Shown here in pieces: positions 57,117 to 64,000 of a stretch of DNA of 64,000 nt (position 1 is the stretch's first letter; the number at the start of each line of letters is the position of its first letter). The stretch spans positions 62,001 through 126,000 of the forward strand of contig JBPYFK010000190.1 of NCBI GenBank assembly GCA_051984675.1, in the 5' to 3' direction. The notes beneath the pieces are model-generated. The model was given only the letters and a program-made list of their open reading frames with translations. It was not told the origin of the DNA and made no database searches. Origin of the DNA: JBPYFK01 sp051984675. Lineage in GTDB: Bacteria; Actinomycetota; Actinomycetes; Mycobacteriales; Pseudonocardiaceae. Both the position numbers and the translations under genes were made by a program.

Positions 57117-58847
57117 TCACGCGACAGGAAGGACGTTCGGCACGATCATCGGGCGTCGCCGGTAGGTGTCGGCCACCCAGCGGCCGACCACCCGGCGCAC
57201 CGCCTGCGCGACCCGGTGGGCATCGGTGATGCCCTCGGCCTCCGTGCGGGCCAGCTCCATCTCCACCAGCGGAACGACCTCGTCCAGCGCCTTGGGGTCG
57301 TCGGAGAAACCGCGCCCGGAGATCGTCGGCGCGGACACCGCCCGCCCGGTCGCGGACTCCACCGCGACCGTGATCGAGATGAACCCGCCCTCGCCCAGGA
57401 TCAGCCGGTCGGACAGGGTGGATTCGCCGACGTCGCCCACGGACAGTCCGTCGACGTACACGTGCCCCACCTCGACCCGCCCGGCGATGCTGGCGATCCC
57501 GTCGATCAGGTCGACGACGACGCCGTTCTCCGCGATGGCGATGCGGTCCGGTGCCACGCCGGTCAACCGGGCCAGGTCGGCGTTCGCGCGCAGGTGCCGC
57601 CACTCGCCGTGCACCGGCATGACGTTGCTCGGGCGCACCGCGTTGTACAGGTACAGCAGCTCACCGGCAGACGCATGCCCGGACACGTGCACCTTGGCGC
57701 CGCCCTGGTGCACCACCTCGGCACCCAGCCGGACCAGGCCGTTGACCACGGCGAACACCGCGTTCTCGTTGCCGGGGATCAGCGAACTGGCGAGCACGAC
57801 CGTGTCGCCCTGGCGGATGCGGATCTGCTTGTGCTCACCCCGGGCCATGCGGGACAGCGCGGACAACGGCTCGCCCTGCGAGCCGGTGGACACGAACACC
57901 ACCATCTCCTCGGGCATCGCCAGCGCCTCGTCCAGGTCGATGATCAACCCGTCCGGCACCTGCAGGAGGCCCAGTTCGGTGGCGATGCCCATATTCTTCA
58001 CCATCGACCGGCCCACCAGGCACACCTTGCGCCGGTGGTGGGCGGCGACGTCGAGGACCTGCTGCACCCGGTGCACGTGGCTGGCGAAGCAGGCCACGAT
58101 CACCCGCTGGGTCGCCTTGCCAATCACCTGGTCCAGTACCGGGCCGATCTCGCGTTCCGGCGTGACCACCCCGGGGACCTCCGCGTTCGTGGAGTCCACC
58201 AGGAACAGGTCCACGCCCTCGCCGCCCAGCCGGGAGAAACCGGCCAGGTCGGTCAGCCGGCCGTCCAACGGGAGCTGGTCAAGCTTGATGTCGCCGGTGT
58301 GCAGGATCAGCCCGGCCGGCGTGCGGATGGCGACCGCCAGCGCGTCCGGGATGGAGTGGTTGACGGCGAAGAACTCCAGGTCGAAGGAGCCGTGCCGGCT
58401 GTGGTCCCGTTCGGCGACCTCCACCAGCACCGGGTCCAGCCGGTGCTCCTTGCACTTGGCGGCCAGCAGGGCCAGCGTGAACCTCGACCCCACCACCGGC
58501 AGATCCGGCCGCAGCTTCAGCAGGAACGGGACGGCCCCGATGTGGTCCTCGTGCCCGTGCGTGAGCACGATGGCGTCGATGTCGTCCAGCCGGCTCTCGA
58601 TCGGGCCGAAGTCCGGCAGGATCAGGTCCACGCCCGGGGCGTCGTCCTCCGGGAAGAGCACCCCGCAGTCCACGATGAGCAGGCGCCCGCCGTACTCGAA
58701 GACCGTCATGTTCCGGCCGACCTCGCCGATACCGCCCAGCGCGACGACCCGGAGGGCACCGGCCTCCAGCGCCGGGGGTGGCGCGGACGACGCTCCCGGG
58801 ACGATCGTGCTCTCAAGCTGGTTGGCACGTGCCGGCGGTTCGTTCAA
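57117..58847 (-). CDS. rnj: Ribonuclease J
   Basis: Metallo-beta-lactamase/beta-CASP RNase with 5'-exo- and endonuclease activity in mRNA decay and rRNA maturation. The 576-residue protein has GIGEVGRNMTVFEYGGRLLIVDCG, the metal motif HGHEDHIGA, LHTGDIKLD, the beta-CASP motifs CFASHVHRVQQVL and SGHASAGELLYLY, and a C-terminal domain. TTG 58847 overlaps the dapA stop (TTGA); the frame upstream lies within dapA antisense frames and is ignored. dapA-rnj is the mycobacterial order. Confidence 0.94.
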   Translation of the reverse strand: MNEPPARANQLESTIVPGASSAPPPALEAGALRVVALGGIGEVGRNMTVFEYGGRLLIVDCGVLFPEDDAPGVDLILPDFGPIESRLDDIDAIVLTHGHEDHIGAVPFLLKLRPDLPVVGSRFTLALLAAKCKEHRLDPVLVEVAERDHSRHGSFDLEFFAVNHSIPDALAVAIRTPAGLILHTGDIKLDQLPLDGRLTDLAGFSRLGGEGVDLFLVDSTNAEVPGVVTPEREIGPVLDQVIGKATQRVIVACFASHVHRVQQVLDVAAHHRRKVCLVGRSMVKNMGIATELGLLQVPDGLIIDLDEALAMPEEMVVFVSTGSQGEPLSALSRMARGEHKQIRIRQGDTVVLASSLIPGNENAVFAVVNGLVRLGAEVVHQGGAKVHVSGHASAGELLYLYNAVRPSNVMPVHGEWRHLRANADLARLTGVAPDRIAIAENGVVVDLIDGIASIAGRVEVGHVYVDGLSVGDVGESTLSDRLILGEGGFISITVAVESATGRAVSAPTISGRGFSDDPKALDEVVPLVEMELARTEAEGITDAHRVAQAVRRVVGRWVADTYRRRPMIVPNVLPVA

Positions 58848-59800
58848 CGCTGCGTCACCTCGGCGGCAGAATCGGGGTTGACCTCGGGATTGACCAGGAC
58901 CAACCCAGCATCCCACAGGTCGCTGGTGATCAGCCGCAGCTGCTCCTCGGTAGCCGCCGGCAGCGGCAGCCTGGGCTGGCCGGTCTCGTAGCCGCACAGC
59001 CGCAGCGCGGTCTTGGAGAAGATGACTCCGCCGACGAACGCCATCGACCGGTACACCGGCAACAGTCCATTGTGGATGTCCCGGGCGCGCTCGACCTCGC
59101 CGGCCTCGTAGGCGTCGAGCATCTGGCGCAGCCGGTCGCCGACCACGTGCCCGATCACGCTGACGAAGCCGACCGCGCCGACCGACAGCCACGGCAGGTT
59201 CAGCGGGTCCTCGCCGGAGTAGAAGGCGAGGTCGGTGTTGGCCATGACCTCGCTGCCGGCGAGCAGGTCGTACTTGGAGTCCTTGACGGCCTTGATCCGC
59301 GGGTGCTCGGCGAGCTTCTTGAGGGTGTCCACCTGGATCGGCACGACCGACCGCGGCGGGATGTCGTAGAGCATCACCGGCAGCTCGGTGGCGTCCGCGA
59401 CCGCGGTGAAGTGCGACAGGAGTCCTTCCTGCGGGGGCCGGGAGTAGTACGGCGTCACCACGAGCAGGCCGTGCGCACCGGCCTTCTCGGCGCTGCGGGC
59501 CAGTTCGATCGAGTGCGCCGTGTTGTTCGTGCCCGCGCCCGCGACGACGGTCGCGCGATCACCCACGGCCTCGACGACCGCGCGCAGCAGCCGCTCCTTC
59601 TCGTCGTCGCTGGTGGTGGGGCTCTCCCCCGTGGTGCCGTTGATGACCAGTCCGTCATTACCTATGTGGTCGACCAGGTAGGCGGCGAGCTCCTGGGCCA
59701 GGCCCACGTCCAACGCACCGTCGGCGTCGAACGGCGTGACCATGGCGGTAAGCACCCGTCCAAACGGACGGCCCGGAGTAGCGGTGGGACAGTCTGTCAT
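58844..59800 (-). CDS. dapA: 4-hydroxy-tetrahydrodipicolinate synthase
   Basis: Condenses pyruvate and aspartate semialdehyde in the diaminopimelate/lysine pathway, supplying the mDAP used by MurE. The 318-residue TIM-barrel protein shows NGTTGESPT (pyruvate-binding TT), VTPYYSRPPQEGL, MLYDIPPRS with the active-site Tyr, and IKAVKDSKYD with the Schiff-base Lys. ATG 59800 lies 8 nt after TAGCGT with no Shine-Dalgarno sequence, so it may be leaderless. The 193-bp spacer upstream holds nothing else recognised. Confidence 0.94.
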   Translation of the reverse strand: MTDCPTATPGRPFGRVLTAMVTPFDADGALDVGLAQELAAYLVDHIGNDGLVINGTTGESPTTSDDEKERLLRAVVEAVGDRATVVAGAGTNNTAHSIELARSAEKAGAHGLLVVTPYYSRPPQEGLLSHFTAVADATELPVMLYDIPPRSVVPIQVDTLKKLAEHPRIKAVKDSKYDLLAGSEVMANTDLAFYSGEDPLNLPWLSVGAVGFVSVIGHVVGDRLRQMLDAYEAGEVERARDIHNGLLPVYRSMAFVGGVIFSKTALRLCGYETGQPRLPLPAATEEQLRLITSDLWDAGLVLVNPEVNPDSAAEVTQR

Positions 59801-59993
59801 AGCCCAAAACGCTACCTCCTCAGCTCGCCGTTCAGCGCGCCCGTACCGATCCGACACCATCGAACGGCTCCGCCGGACCAGCCGTGCTGGAACATCTCAT
59901 TCCGACCCGCGAACAGGCCGATGTTTCTTCGGCTCACGGACACCCCACGCGCGGGTTTTCCAGCGCCCGTGTCAGGACGGCTCGGCGAGTGAT

Positions 59994-60647
59994 CTAGAAC
60001 CGGCGGCGCACGTCTTCGACCACGTGCACGTCGGCCTCGTTGCCCTCGAAGGTGACCCGGGCGGCACGACGGCTGGCCGCGTGCAGCACGAGTTCGCCCA
60101 CCTCACCCAGGATGCGCACGGTGCGCGGACCGCTCTTGGCCGCGACTTCCGTGCCGTCCGGCCGGCGCAGCGCCACGCCCACGGGGCTGCGCCCGTAGAC
60201 CACCTTCGCGATCTTGGACAGCGACTTCCAGAGCACGTCGTCCCGGTCGGGGGTGCTCGGGCGGGGCTGCCAATCCGGTTGCGCCCGCCGGACGTCCTCG
60301 TGGTGCACGAAGTACTCGAAGCCGTTGACCAGCTCGTCCACCGCGCCGAACCGCAGCGGGTTCCACTTCGGCGGCCCCTGCCGCACGACCTCGATCAACT
60401 CCGGCCACGGCTTGTCGTACATCTCGGCCCGGACCCGCTCGGCCCGCTCGGCGAGCTTGCTGCCGACCTGGCCGGCACCGCCGACCTTGCCCCACAGCCC
60501 TTCCAACGCGTCCGGCCGGTGCTCGCGGACGGCCAGGTGGGCGGCGAGATCCCTGGTCACCCAGCCTTCGCAGAGTGTCGGAGCCTCCGGCCCGAGCCGC
60601 TCGAACAGGTCGCACAATTGCTGGCGTTCGTCACTGGCCACACCCAT
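59994..60647 (-). CDS. TIGR03085-family metal-binding protein (maleylpyruvate isomerase/DinB-like fold)
   Basis: A 217-residue protein of the actinobacterial TIGR03085 family. It begins DERQQLCDLFERLGPEAPTLCEGWVTRDLAAHLAVREHRPDAL, whose W-x-DLAAHL segment is typical of the mycothiol-dependent maleylpyruvate isomerase N-terminal fold, and has GFEYFVHHEDVRRAQPDWQPR as the TIGR03085 hallmark with likely metal-binding His. Function unknown. ATG 60647 follows TACTGT by 6 nt (probable leaderless start). Confidence 0.88.
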   Translation of the reverse strand: MGVASDERQQLCDLFERLGPEAPTLCEGWVTRDLAAHLAVREHRPDALEGLWGKVGGAGQVGSKLAERAERVRAEMYDKPWPELIEVVRQGPPKWNPLRFGAVDELVNGFEYFVHHEDVRRAQPDWQPRPSTPDRDDVLWKSLSKIAKVVYGRSPVGVALRRPDGTEVAAKSGPRTVRILGEVGELVLHAASRRAARVTFEGNEADVHVVEDVRRRF

Positions 60648-60749
60648 ATGACCACAGTAGTCTCCGCCGCCCGACCGCAACCGGGTGAATGAACGATTCG
60701 GCCGCCCCAGCGCTCGTACCGGCGCGCGAACCAACCCCAACTCGTGCGG

Positions 60750-61502
60750 TCAGCCTTCGGCCACCAGCGGGCTGGCCGCGACCTCGCTGCCGTCGGCGAG
60801 TTCCGAGATCTCGAAGTCACCGAACACGTTCGGCGCGACCTTCTGCAGCTGCCGAAGGCATTCCACCGCCAGCGCGCGGATCTCCACGTCCGCGTGCTCG
60901 CTGGCACGCATCGCCACGAAGTGCCGCCACGCGCGGTAGTTGCCGGTGACCACGATCCGGGTCTCGGTCGCGTTCGGCAGCACGGACCGGGCGGCCTGGC
61001 GAGCCTGCTTACGCCGCAGGGTCGCCTTCGGCTCGTCGGCGAACTTCCGCTGCAGGGCTTCCAGCAGGTCGGTGTAGGCGGCCACGCTCGCGTCCGTCGC
61101 GGCGACGAACTTCGCGTGCAGCTCCGGGTCGTTGGCGATCACGTCCGGCTCGACCATCGCGGCGTCCCGCTCCGGCACGTAACGCTGCGACAGCTGCGAG
61201 AACGAGAAGTGCCGGTGCCGGATCAGCTCGTGCGTCAGCGACCGCGACACACCGGTCAGGTAGAAGGTCACCGTCCCGTGCTCAAGGACCGAAAGGTGGC
61301 CGACCTCCAGAATGTGCCGCAGGTAGCCGGCATTGCTGGCGGTGGCCGGGTTGGGCTTGTGCCACGACTGGTAGCAGGCCCGTCCCGCGAACTCCGCCAA
61401 CGCCTCGCCGCCCTCGGTATCGGTCGACCAGTCCACATCCTCCGGCGGGAAGAACTCGGTCTTTCCGACCAGCTGCACCTTCGGCGCCACGATTTCGGTC
61501 AC
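60750..61502 (-). CDS. thyX: Flavin-dependent thymidylate synthase
   Basis: Makes dTMP from dUMP with methylenetetrahydrofolate, NADPH and FAD. The 250-residue protein carries the ThyX motif RHRHFSFSQLSQR (95-107; RHRx7S form) and SVLEHGTVTFYLTGVSRS. GTG 61502 follows GAAGGA. The thyX-dapA-rnj neighbourhood is conserved, though here a TIGR03085 gene separates thyX from dapA and dapB is not present in the window. Confidence 0.95.
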   Translation of the reverse strand: MTEIVAPKVQLVGKTEFFPPEDVDWSTDTEGGEALAEFAGRACYQSWHKPNPATASNAGYLRHILEVGHLSVLEHGTVTFYLTGVSRSLTHELIRHRHFSFSQLSQRYVPERDAAMVEPDVIANDPELHAKFVAATDASVAAYTDLLEALQRKFADEPKATLRRKQARQAARSVLPNATETRIVVTGNYRAWRHFVAMRASEHADVEIRALAVECLRQLQKVAPNVFGDFEISELADGSEVAASPLVAEG

Positions 61503-61639
61503 GGCGGGCGTTCCTTCCTTCGACTCCCCATTGTTCGAGTCGCCAGCCTAACTGCCAGCACCGACAGCCCTCGCACTCCGGCCTTTCCACCATATGCCGG
61601 CGAGCGCGACACCATGCGACGGTTGCGTGACGCCACCCA

Positions 61640-61658
61640 TGACGTCATAGTGACGTCA
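61640..61658. promoter_or_regulatory. Two TGACGTCA palindromes overlapping the next gene's start codon
   Basis: TGACGTCA occurs at 61640-61647 and 61651-61658, centres 11 bp apart, one helical turn. A -35-like TTGCGT (61623-61628) and -10-like CATAGT (61646-61651) at 17-bp spacing place the transcription start about at the ATG (61658). The site thus covers both promoter and start codon, as expected for tight autoregulation by the RHH protein that follows. Confidence 0.6.
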
Positions 61659-62206
61659 TGGATCTGAGTCCGTATATCAACCAGCTCCGCGAGGACCTGA
61701 CCACCGCGGCGTCGGCGGGTGACGAGCACACGCGGCAGACGGCGGCGGTCCTGTCCGCCGCGATCGAACCGGCCGCCCGGATGGCCATCATGAACGCGCT
61801 GTCCGATCTGGCGGCCGAGGTCACCACCCACCTGGACGGCCAGGTCGTGGACGTCCGGCTGGATGGCCGCGACGTCCGCGTGGTCGTCGGCGGCTCGCCG
61901 CCGGCCGACGGCGCGGAACCTGACGACCAAGATCCGCCGCCCTCGCCGGCGGGCGACGGTGGTGACATCAGCCGGATCACGTTGCGCCTGCTGGACGAGA
62001 TCAAGAGCCAGGCCGAGCAGGCCGCGTCCGTGCAGGGGGTGTCGCTGAACACCTGGGTGGCGCAGGCCGTCCAGGGCGCCTTGCACGGCGGTCGGCCGCG
62101 CGGCCCGTGGGATCACCATCGCCCCGGGCGTGGTCGGGGTCGCGGTGAGCGTCCCAACGGTCCGGGTGGCCCGGGGTCACGCATCCGTGGCTGGGTGCAG
62201 GGCTAG
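61658..62206 (+). CDS. Protein with C-terminal ribbon-helix-helix domain
   Basis: A 182-residue protein. The N-terminal half (1-85) looks helical then beta (IEPAARMAIMNALSDLAAEVTTHLDGQVVDVRLDGRDVRVVV), joined by a Pro/Asp/Gly linker to an RHH-type domain (about 103-143: ISRITLRLLDEIKSQAEQAASVQGVSLNTWVAQAVQGAL), and ends in a Arg/Gly/Pro tail. It resembles HicB-type or toxin/antitoxin-annotated regulators without a toxin gene. No Shine-Dalgarno sequence precedes ATG 61658, and the start is within a palindrome pair. It is followed by the DUF4097 gene, its likely operon partner. Confidence 0.85.
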   Translation: MDLSPYINQLREDLTTAASAGDEHTRQTAAVLSAAIEPAARMAIMNALSDLAAEVTTHLDGQVVDVRLDGRDVRVVVGGSPPADGAEPDDQDPPPSPAGDGGDISRITLRLLDEIKSQAEQAASVQGVSLNTWVAQAVQGALHGGRPRGPWDHHRPGRGRGRGERPNGPGGPGSRIRGWVQG

Positions 62207-62260
62207 CGGGCGACAGGGCTAGCGGACGACAGGGCTAGCCGCGAGATAGGGCTAGCGGGA
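62199..62260. repeat. Four tandem ~16-bp repeats between the RHH and DUF4097 genes
   Basis: AGGGCTAGCGGGCGAC is followed by copies beginning at 62215, 62231 and 62248 (periods 16, 16, 17 bp). Each contains GGGCTAG; the first copy provides the stop codon of the RHH gene, and the array fills the gap to the DUF4097 ribosome binding site. Confidence 0.88.
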
Positions 62261-62273
62261 GAGGAGCGTCGAA

Positions 62274-63257
62274 ATGGCGGAACCCACGGCGGATGCGCCC
62301 AACCCGGACGAACAGCCACCTGGGCTGGTACGCACCCAGGATTTCGAGGTGACCGGGCCGGTCGAGCTGGACCTGAGCAACAACCACGGCAATGTGATCG
62401 TCGAACTGGTCGATGCGGAGCCGGAAACCGAGGGGCCGGCCACACGGGCTCGGACGGTCCACGTCGACGTGCGGCACGATCCGGCCGCCGCCCAGAACAC
62501 CTGGGTCGGCGGGTTGGCGGGTTTGCTGAGCTGGGTGACCGAGCAACTCGGAGACAACGCGATCAGGGATCGGGCAGCCCGGGAGCGGGCCACCCGGGAA
62601 CCGGTCGACGAAGCCGTGCGGCAGGCACGGATCGACCTCACCGGACACCGCCTGGTCGTCGCCGCGCCGACGACGATGCCGCTTCGCACGATCCCGCTGT
62701 CGATCACGGTTCAGGCCCCGGCGGGCTCCCAGCTCGGGATTCGTACCGCGGCTGGGAACACGACGGTCACCGGGTCCGCCGGGCGGGTGCGCATCCAAAC
62801 CGGCTCCGGTGCGGTGTCGATCGACCGCGCCACCGCGACGGCCTCGGTTCGCAGCGGCTCCGGCGCGGTCCACCTCGGTGAGATGCTCGGGGGCGTGCAG
62901 GCACGCAGCGGTAGCGGCGCGGTCGAGATCACGTCCATCGACGGGCCGTCGTCGATCGTCACCGGCAGCGGGGACGTGTGGGTCGGCGCGGCGCGGGCGG
63001 ATCTTCTGGTGCGTTCCGGCAGCGGCAGCCTGACCGTGGCCGAGGCCGCCGCCGGCCAGACCGAGCTGATCACCGGTTCCGGCGAGCTGCGGGTGGCCAT
63101 CCGCGAAGGCGTCTGCGCGGATGTGGACCTGACGTCCTCGATCGGGGAGGTCAGCAGTGATCTGACGGTCTCCGACGAGCCACCCGAGGAGAACCCGCCG
63201 CTGCACGTCTACGGGCGGACCGGGAGTGGGAACGCGCTGATCACGAAGTCGGTGTGA
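62274..63257 (+). CDS. DUF4097 family beta-strand repeat protein
   Basis: A 327-residue protein. Residues about 165-290 form a repetitive beta-solenoid-like region with recurring SGSGAV/TGSGDV turns (GSGAVSIDRATATASVRSGSGAVHLGEML), the hallmark of DUF4097 adhesin-like proteins. There is no signal peptide or membrane helix, so it is probably cytosolic; in many genomes such proteins sit beside small regulators, as here with the RHH gene. Function unknown. ATG 62274 follows GAGAGGAG. The 3' end overlaps the convergent YcaQ-type gene by 17 nt. Confidence 0.9.
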   Translation: MAEPTADAPNPDEQPPGLVRTQDFEVTGPVELDLSNNHGNVIVELVDAEPETEGPATRARTVHVDVRHDPAAAQNTWVGGLAGLLSWVTEQLGDNAIRDRAARERATREPVDEAVRQARIDLTGHRLVVAAPTTMPLRTIPLSITVQAPAGSQLGIRTAAGNTTVTGSAGRVRIQTGSGAVSIDRATATASVRSGSGAVHLGEMLGGVQARSGSGAVEITSIDGPSSIVTGSGDVWVGAARADLLVRSGSGSLTVAEAAAGQTELITGSGELRVAIREGVCADVDLTSSIGEVSSDLTVSDEPPEENPPLHVYGRTGSGNALITKSV

Positions 63258-64000
63258 GCGCGCGCAACGGCTCGCAGAGATCACCGCGATTCCCGACGTC
63301 GACCCCGTCGAGCCCCAGCCAGCCCGCCATGTCGCGGAGTGCCTGCGCCAGTTCCGGCACGACCTCCGCGGGATCGTGCCCCGGCTCACCGAACGCGCCC
63401 GGCGCGCGCAGCACGCCTGCGGCGCGATCGGCTTTCAGGTCGACGCGGGCGACCAGCTCACCGTTGAGCAGGAACGGGAAGACGTAGTAACCGTGCACCC
63501 GCTTCCGCTCGGGAACGTAGATCTCGATGCGGTAGCGGAACCCGAACAGCCGCTCGGTCCGTGCCCGGTCCCAGATCAACGGGTCGAACGGACACAGCAA
63601 CGCGCGCGCGGTGATCCTTCGCGGCGTGCGGGCCTCGACGTGCCGGTACGCCGGCTTGCGCCATCCGTCGACCGCGACAGGCTCCAGCACACCCGCGTCG
63701 ACCAGCTCCGCGACCGCGCGTTGCGACTGGTCCGGGCTGAGCCGGTAGTAGTCACGGAGGTCCGCTTCGGTGGCCACACCCAGTGCCTCGGCGGCACGAG
63801 TGGTCAATGCCCGGACCGCGTCGGATTCGGCGGGTTCGGGCTGGGCCAGGACGGCCGGCGGCAGCACCCGCTCGGGCAGGTCATACAGCCGCTCGAAACC
63901 ACGGCGGGTCCCGGTGGTCAGCTCGCCCGCGGCGAACAGCATCTCGCAGACCTTCTTGGTGTCCGAGCGGTTCCACCACGGTCCGGTGCCCTGGCGGGTG
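63241..64000 (-). CDS. YcaQ/AlkX-type winged-helix protein (5' end cut by window edge)
   Basis: The visible C-terminal ~252 residues contain WNRSDTKKVCEMLFAAGELTTGTRRGFERLYDLPERVLP, DYYRLSPDQSQRAVAELVDAGVL and ITARALLCPFDPLIWDRARTERLFGFRYRIEIYVPERKRVHGYYVFPFLL, the last being the strongest signature of the DUF1006/winged-helix YcaQ family. Members unhook DNA interstrand crosslinks as glycosylases (AlkX/AZL types), using a catalytic QxQ or similar motif expected in the missing N-terminal part. The start is outside the window. Confidence 0.9.
   Translation of the reverse strand, partial: TRQGTGPWWNRSDTKKVCEMLFAAGELTTGTRRGFERLYDLPERVLPPAVLAQPEPAESDAVRALTTRAAEALGVATEADLRDYYRLSPDQSQRAVAELVDAGVLEPVAVDGWRKPAYRHVEARTPRRITARALLCPFDPLIWDRARTERLFGFRYRIEIYVPERKRVHGYYVFPFLLNGELVARVDLKADRAAGVLRAPGAFGEPGHDPAEVVPELAQALRDMAGWLGLDGVDVGNRGDLCEPLRALTPTS

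Noticed and set aside
1..64000. tRNA, rRNA, insertion sequence or prophage genes
   Set aside because: No cloverleaf, rRNA, transposase, integrase or phage structural sequence was recognised on either strand.

Overview
The window is high-GC actinobacterial DNA, most likely from a member of the Pseudonocardiales such as Saccharopolyspora or a relative. The evidence is a Wag31/SepF/YggT division module beside ftsZ, a translational-type T-box on ileS, a ClgR-PspA-PspM stress operon, CDS-dense layout with many GTG and TTG starts and 4-nt stop/start overlaps, and gene order like that of mycobacteria (ftsK, argA, rimO, pgsA, clgR, pspA; rnj, dapA, thyX). The genus is a guess. No rRNA, tRNA, CRISPR array, transposase or prophage gene was found.

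Left part (1-10.8 kb): rluD (cut by the left edge) and lspA, then gnd on the other strand, ileS behind a T-box leader, a small membrane protein, and the division-associated run wag31, yggT, sepF, yggS, pgeF on the minus strand, which belongs to the ftsZ neighbourhood.

Centre (10.8-31 kb): a minus-strand division and cell-wall (dcw) cluster from mraZ through rsmH, ftsL, pbpB, murE, murF, mraY, murD, murG, murC and ftsQ to ftsZ. These genes make the lipid-linked peptidoglycan precursor and the septal machinery. The cluster differs from the usual order in three ways. ftsW is absent from its normal place between murD and murG. A long-chain acyl-CoA ligase gene and a four-carbon acid sugar kinase gene separate ftsQ from ftsZ. 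A gene fragment lies between pbpB and murE. mraZ is preceded by four GTGG repeats at 10-bp spacing, the classic MraZ operator.

Right part (31-64 kb): a MoxR/DUF58/transglutaminase operon, DUF3040, a methyltransferase divergent from a ParA-LysE-DNA glycosylase operon, a uracil/xanthine-type permease, the clgR-pspA-pspM envelope-stress genes, cinA-pgsA-rimO, argA, an FMN-dependent hydroxy-acid oxidase, a secreted sialidase-fold protein, ftsK, an acyltransferase, three tandem small secreted rodlin-like proteins with a shared structured leader, a decayed DUF4389 gene divergent from an SPFH/ribbon-helix-helix operon, rnj-dapA, a TIGR03085 protein, thyX, a ribbon-helix-helix gene with a DUF4097 gene, and a YcaQ-type winged-helix protein cut by the right edge.

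The items most worth a second look are the triplicated secreted-protein locus with its covarying leader hairpin, the two ribbon-helix-helix loci with AT-rich or tandem palindromes at their starts, the missing ftsW and split dcw cluster, the recurrent ~15-bp tandem duplications at gene ends, and a group of genes that look leaderless.
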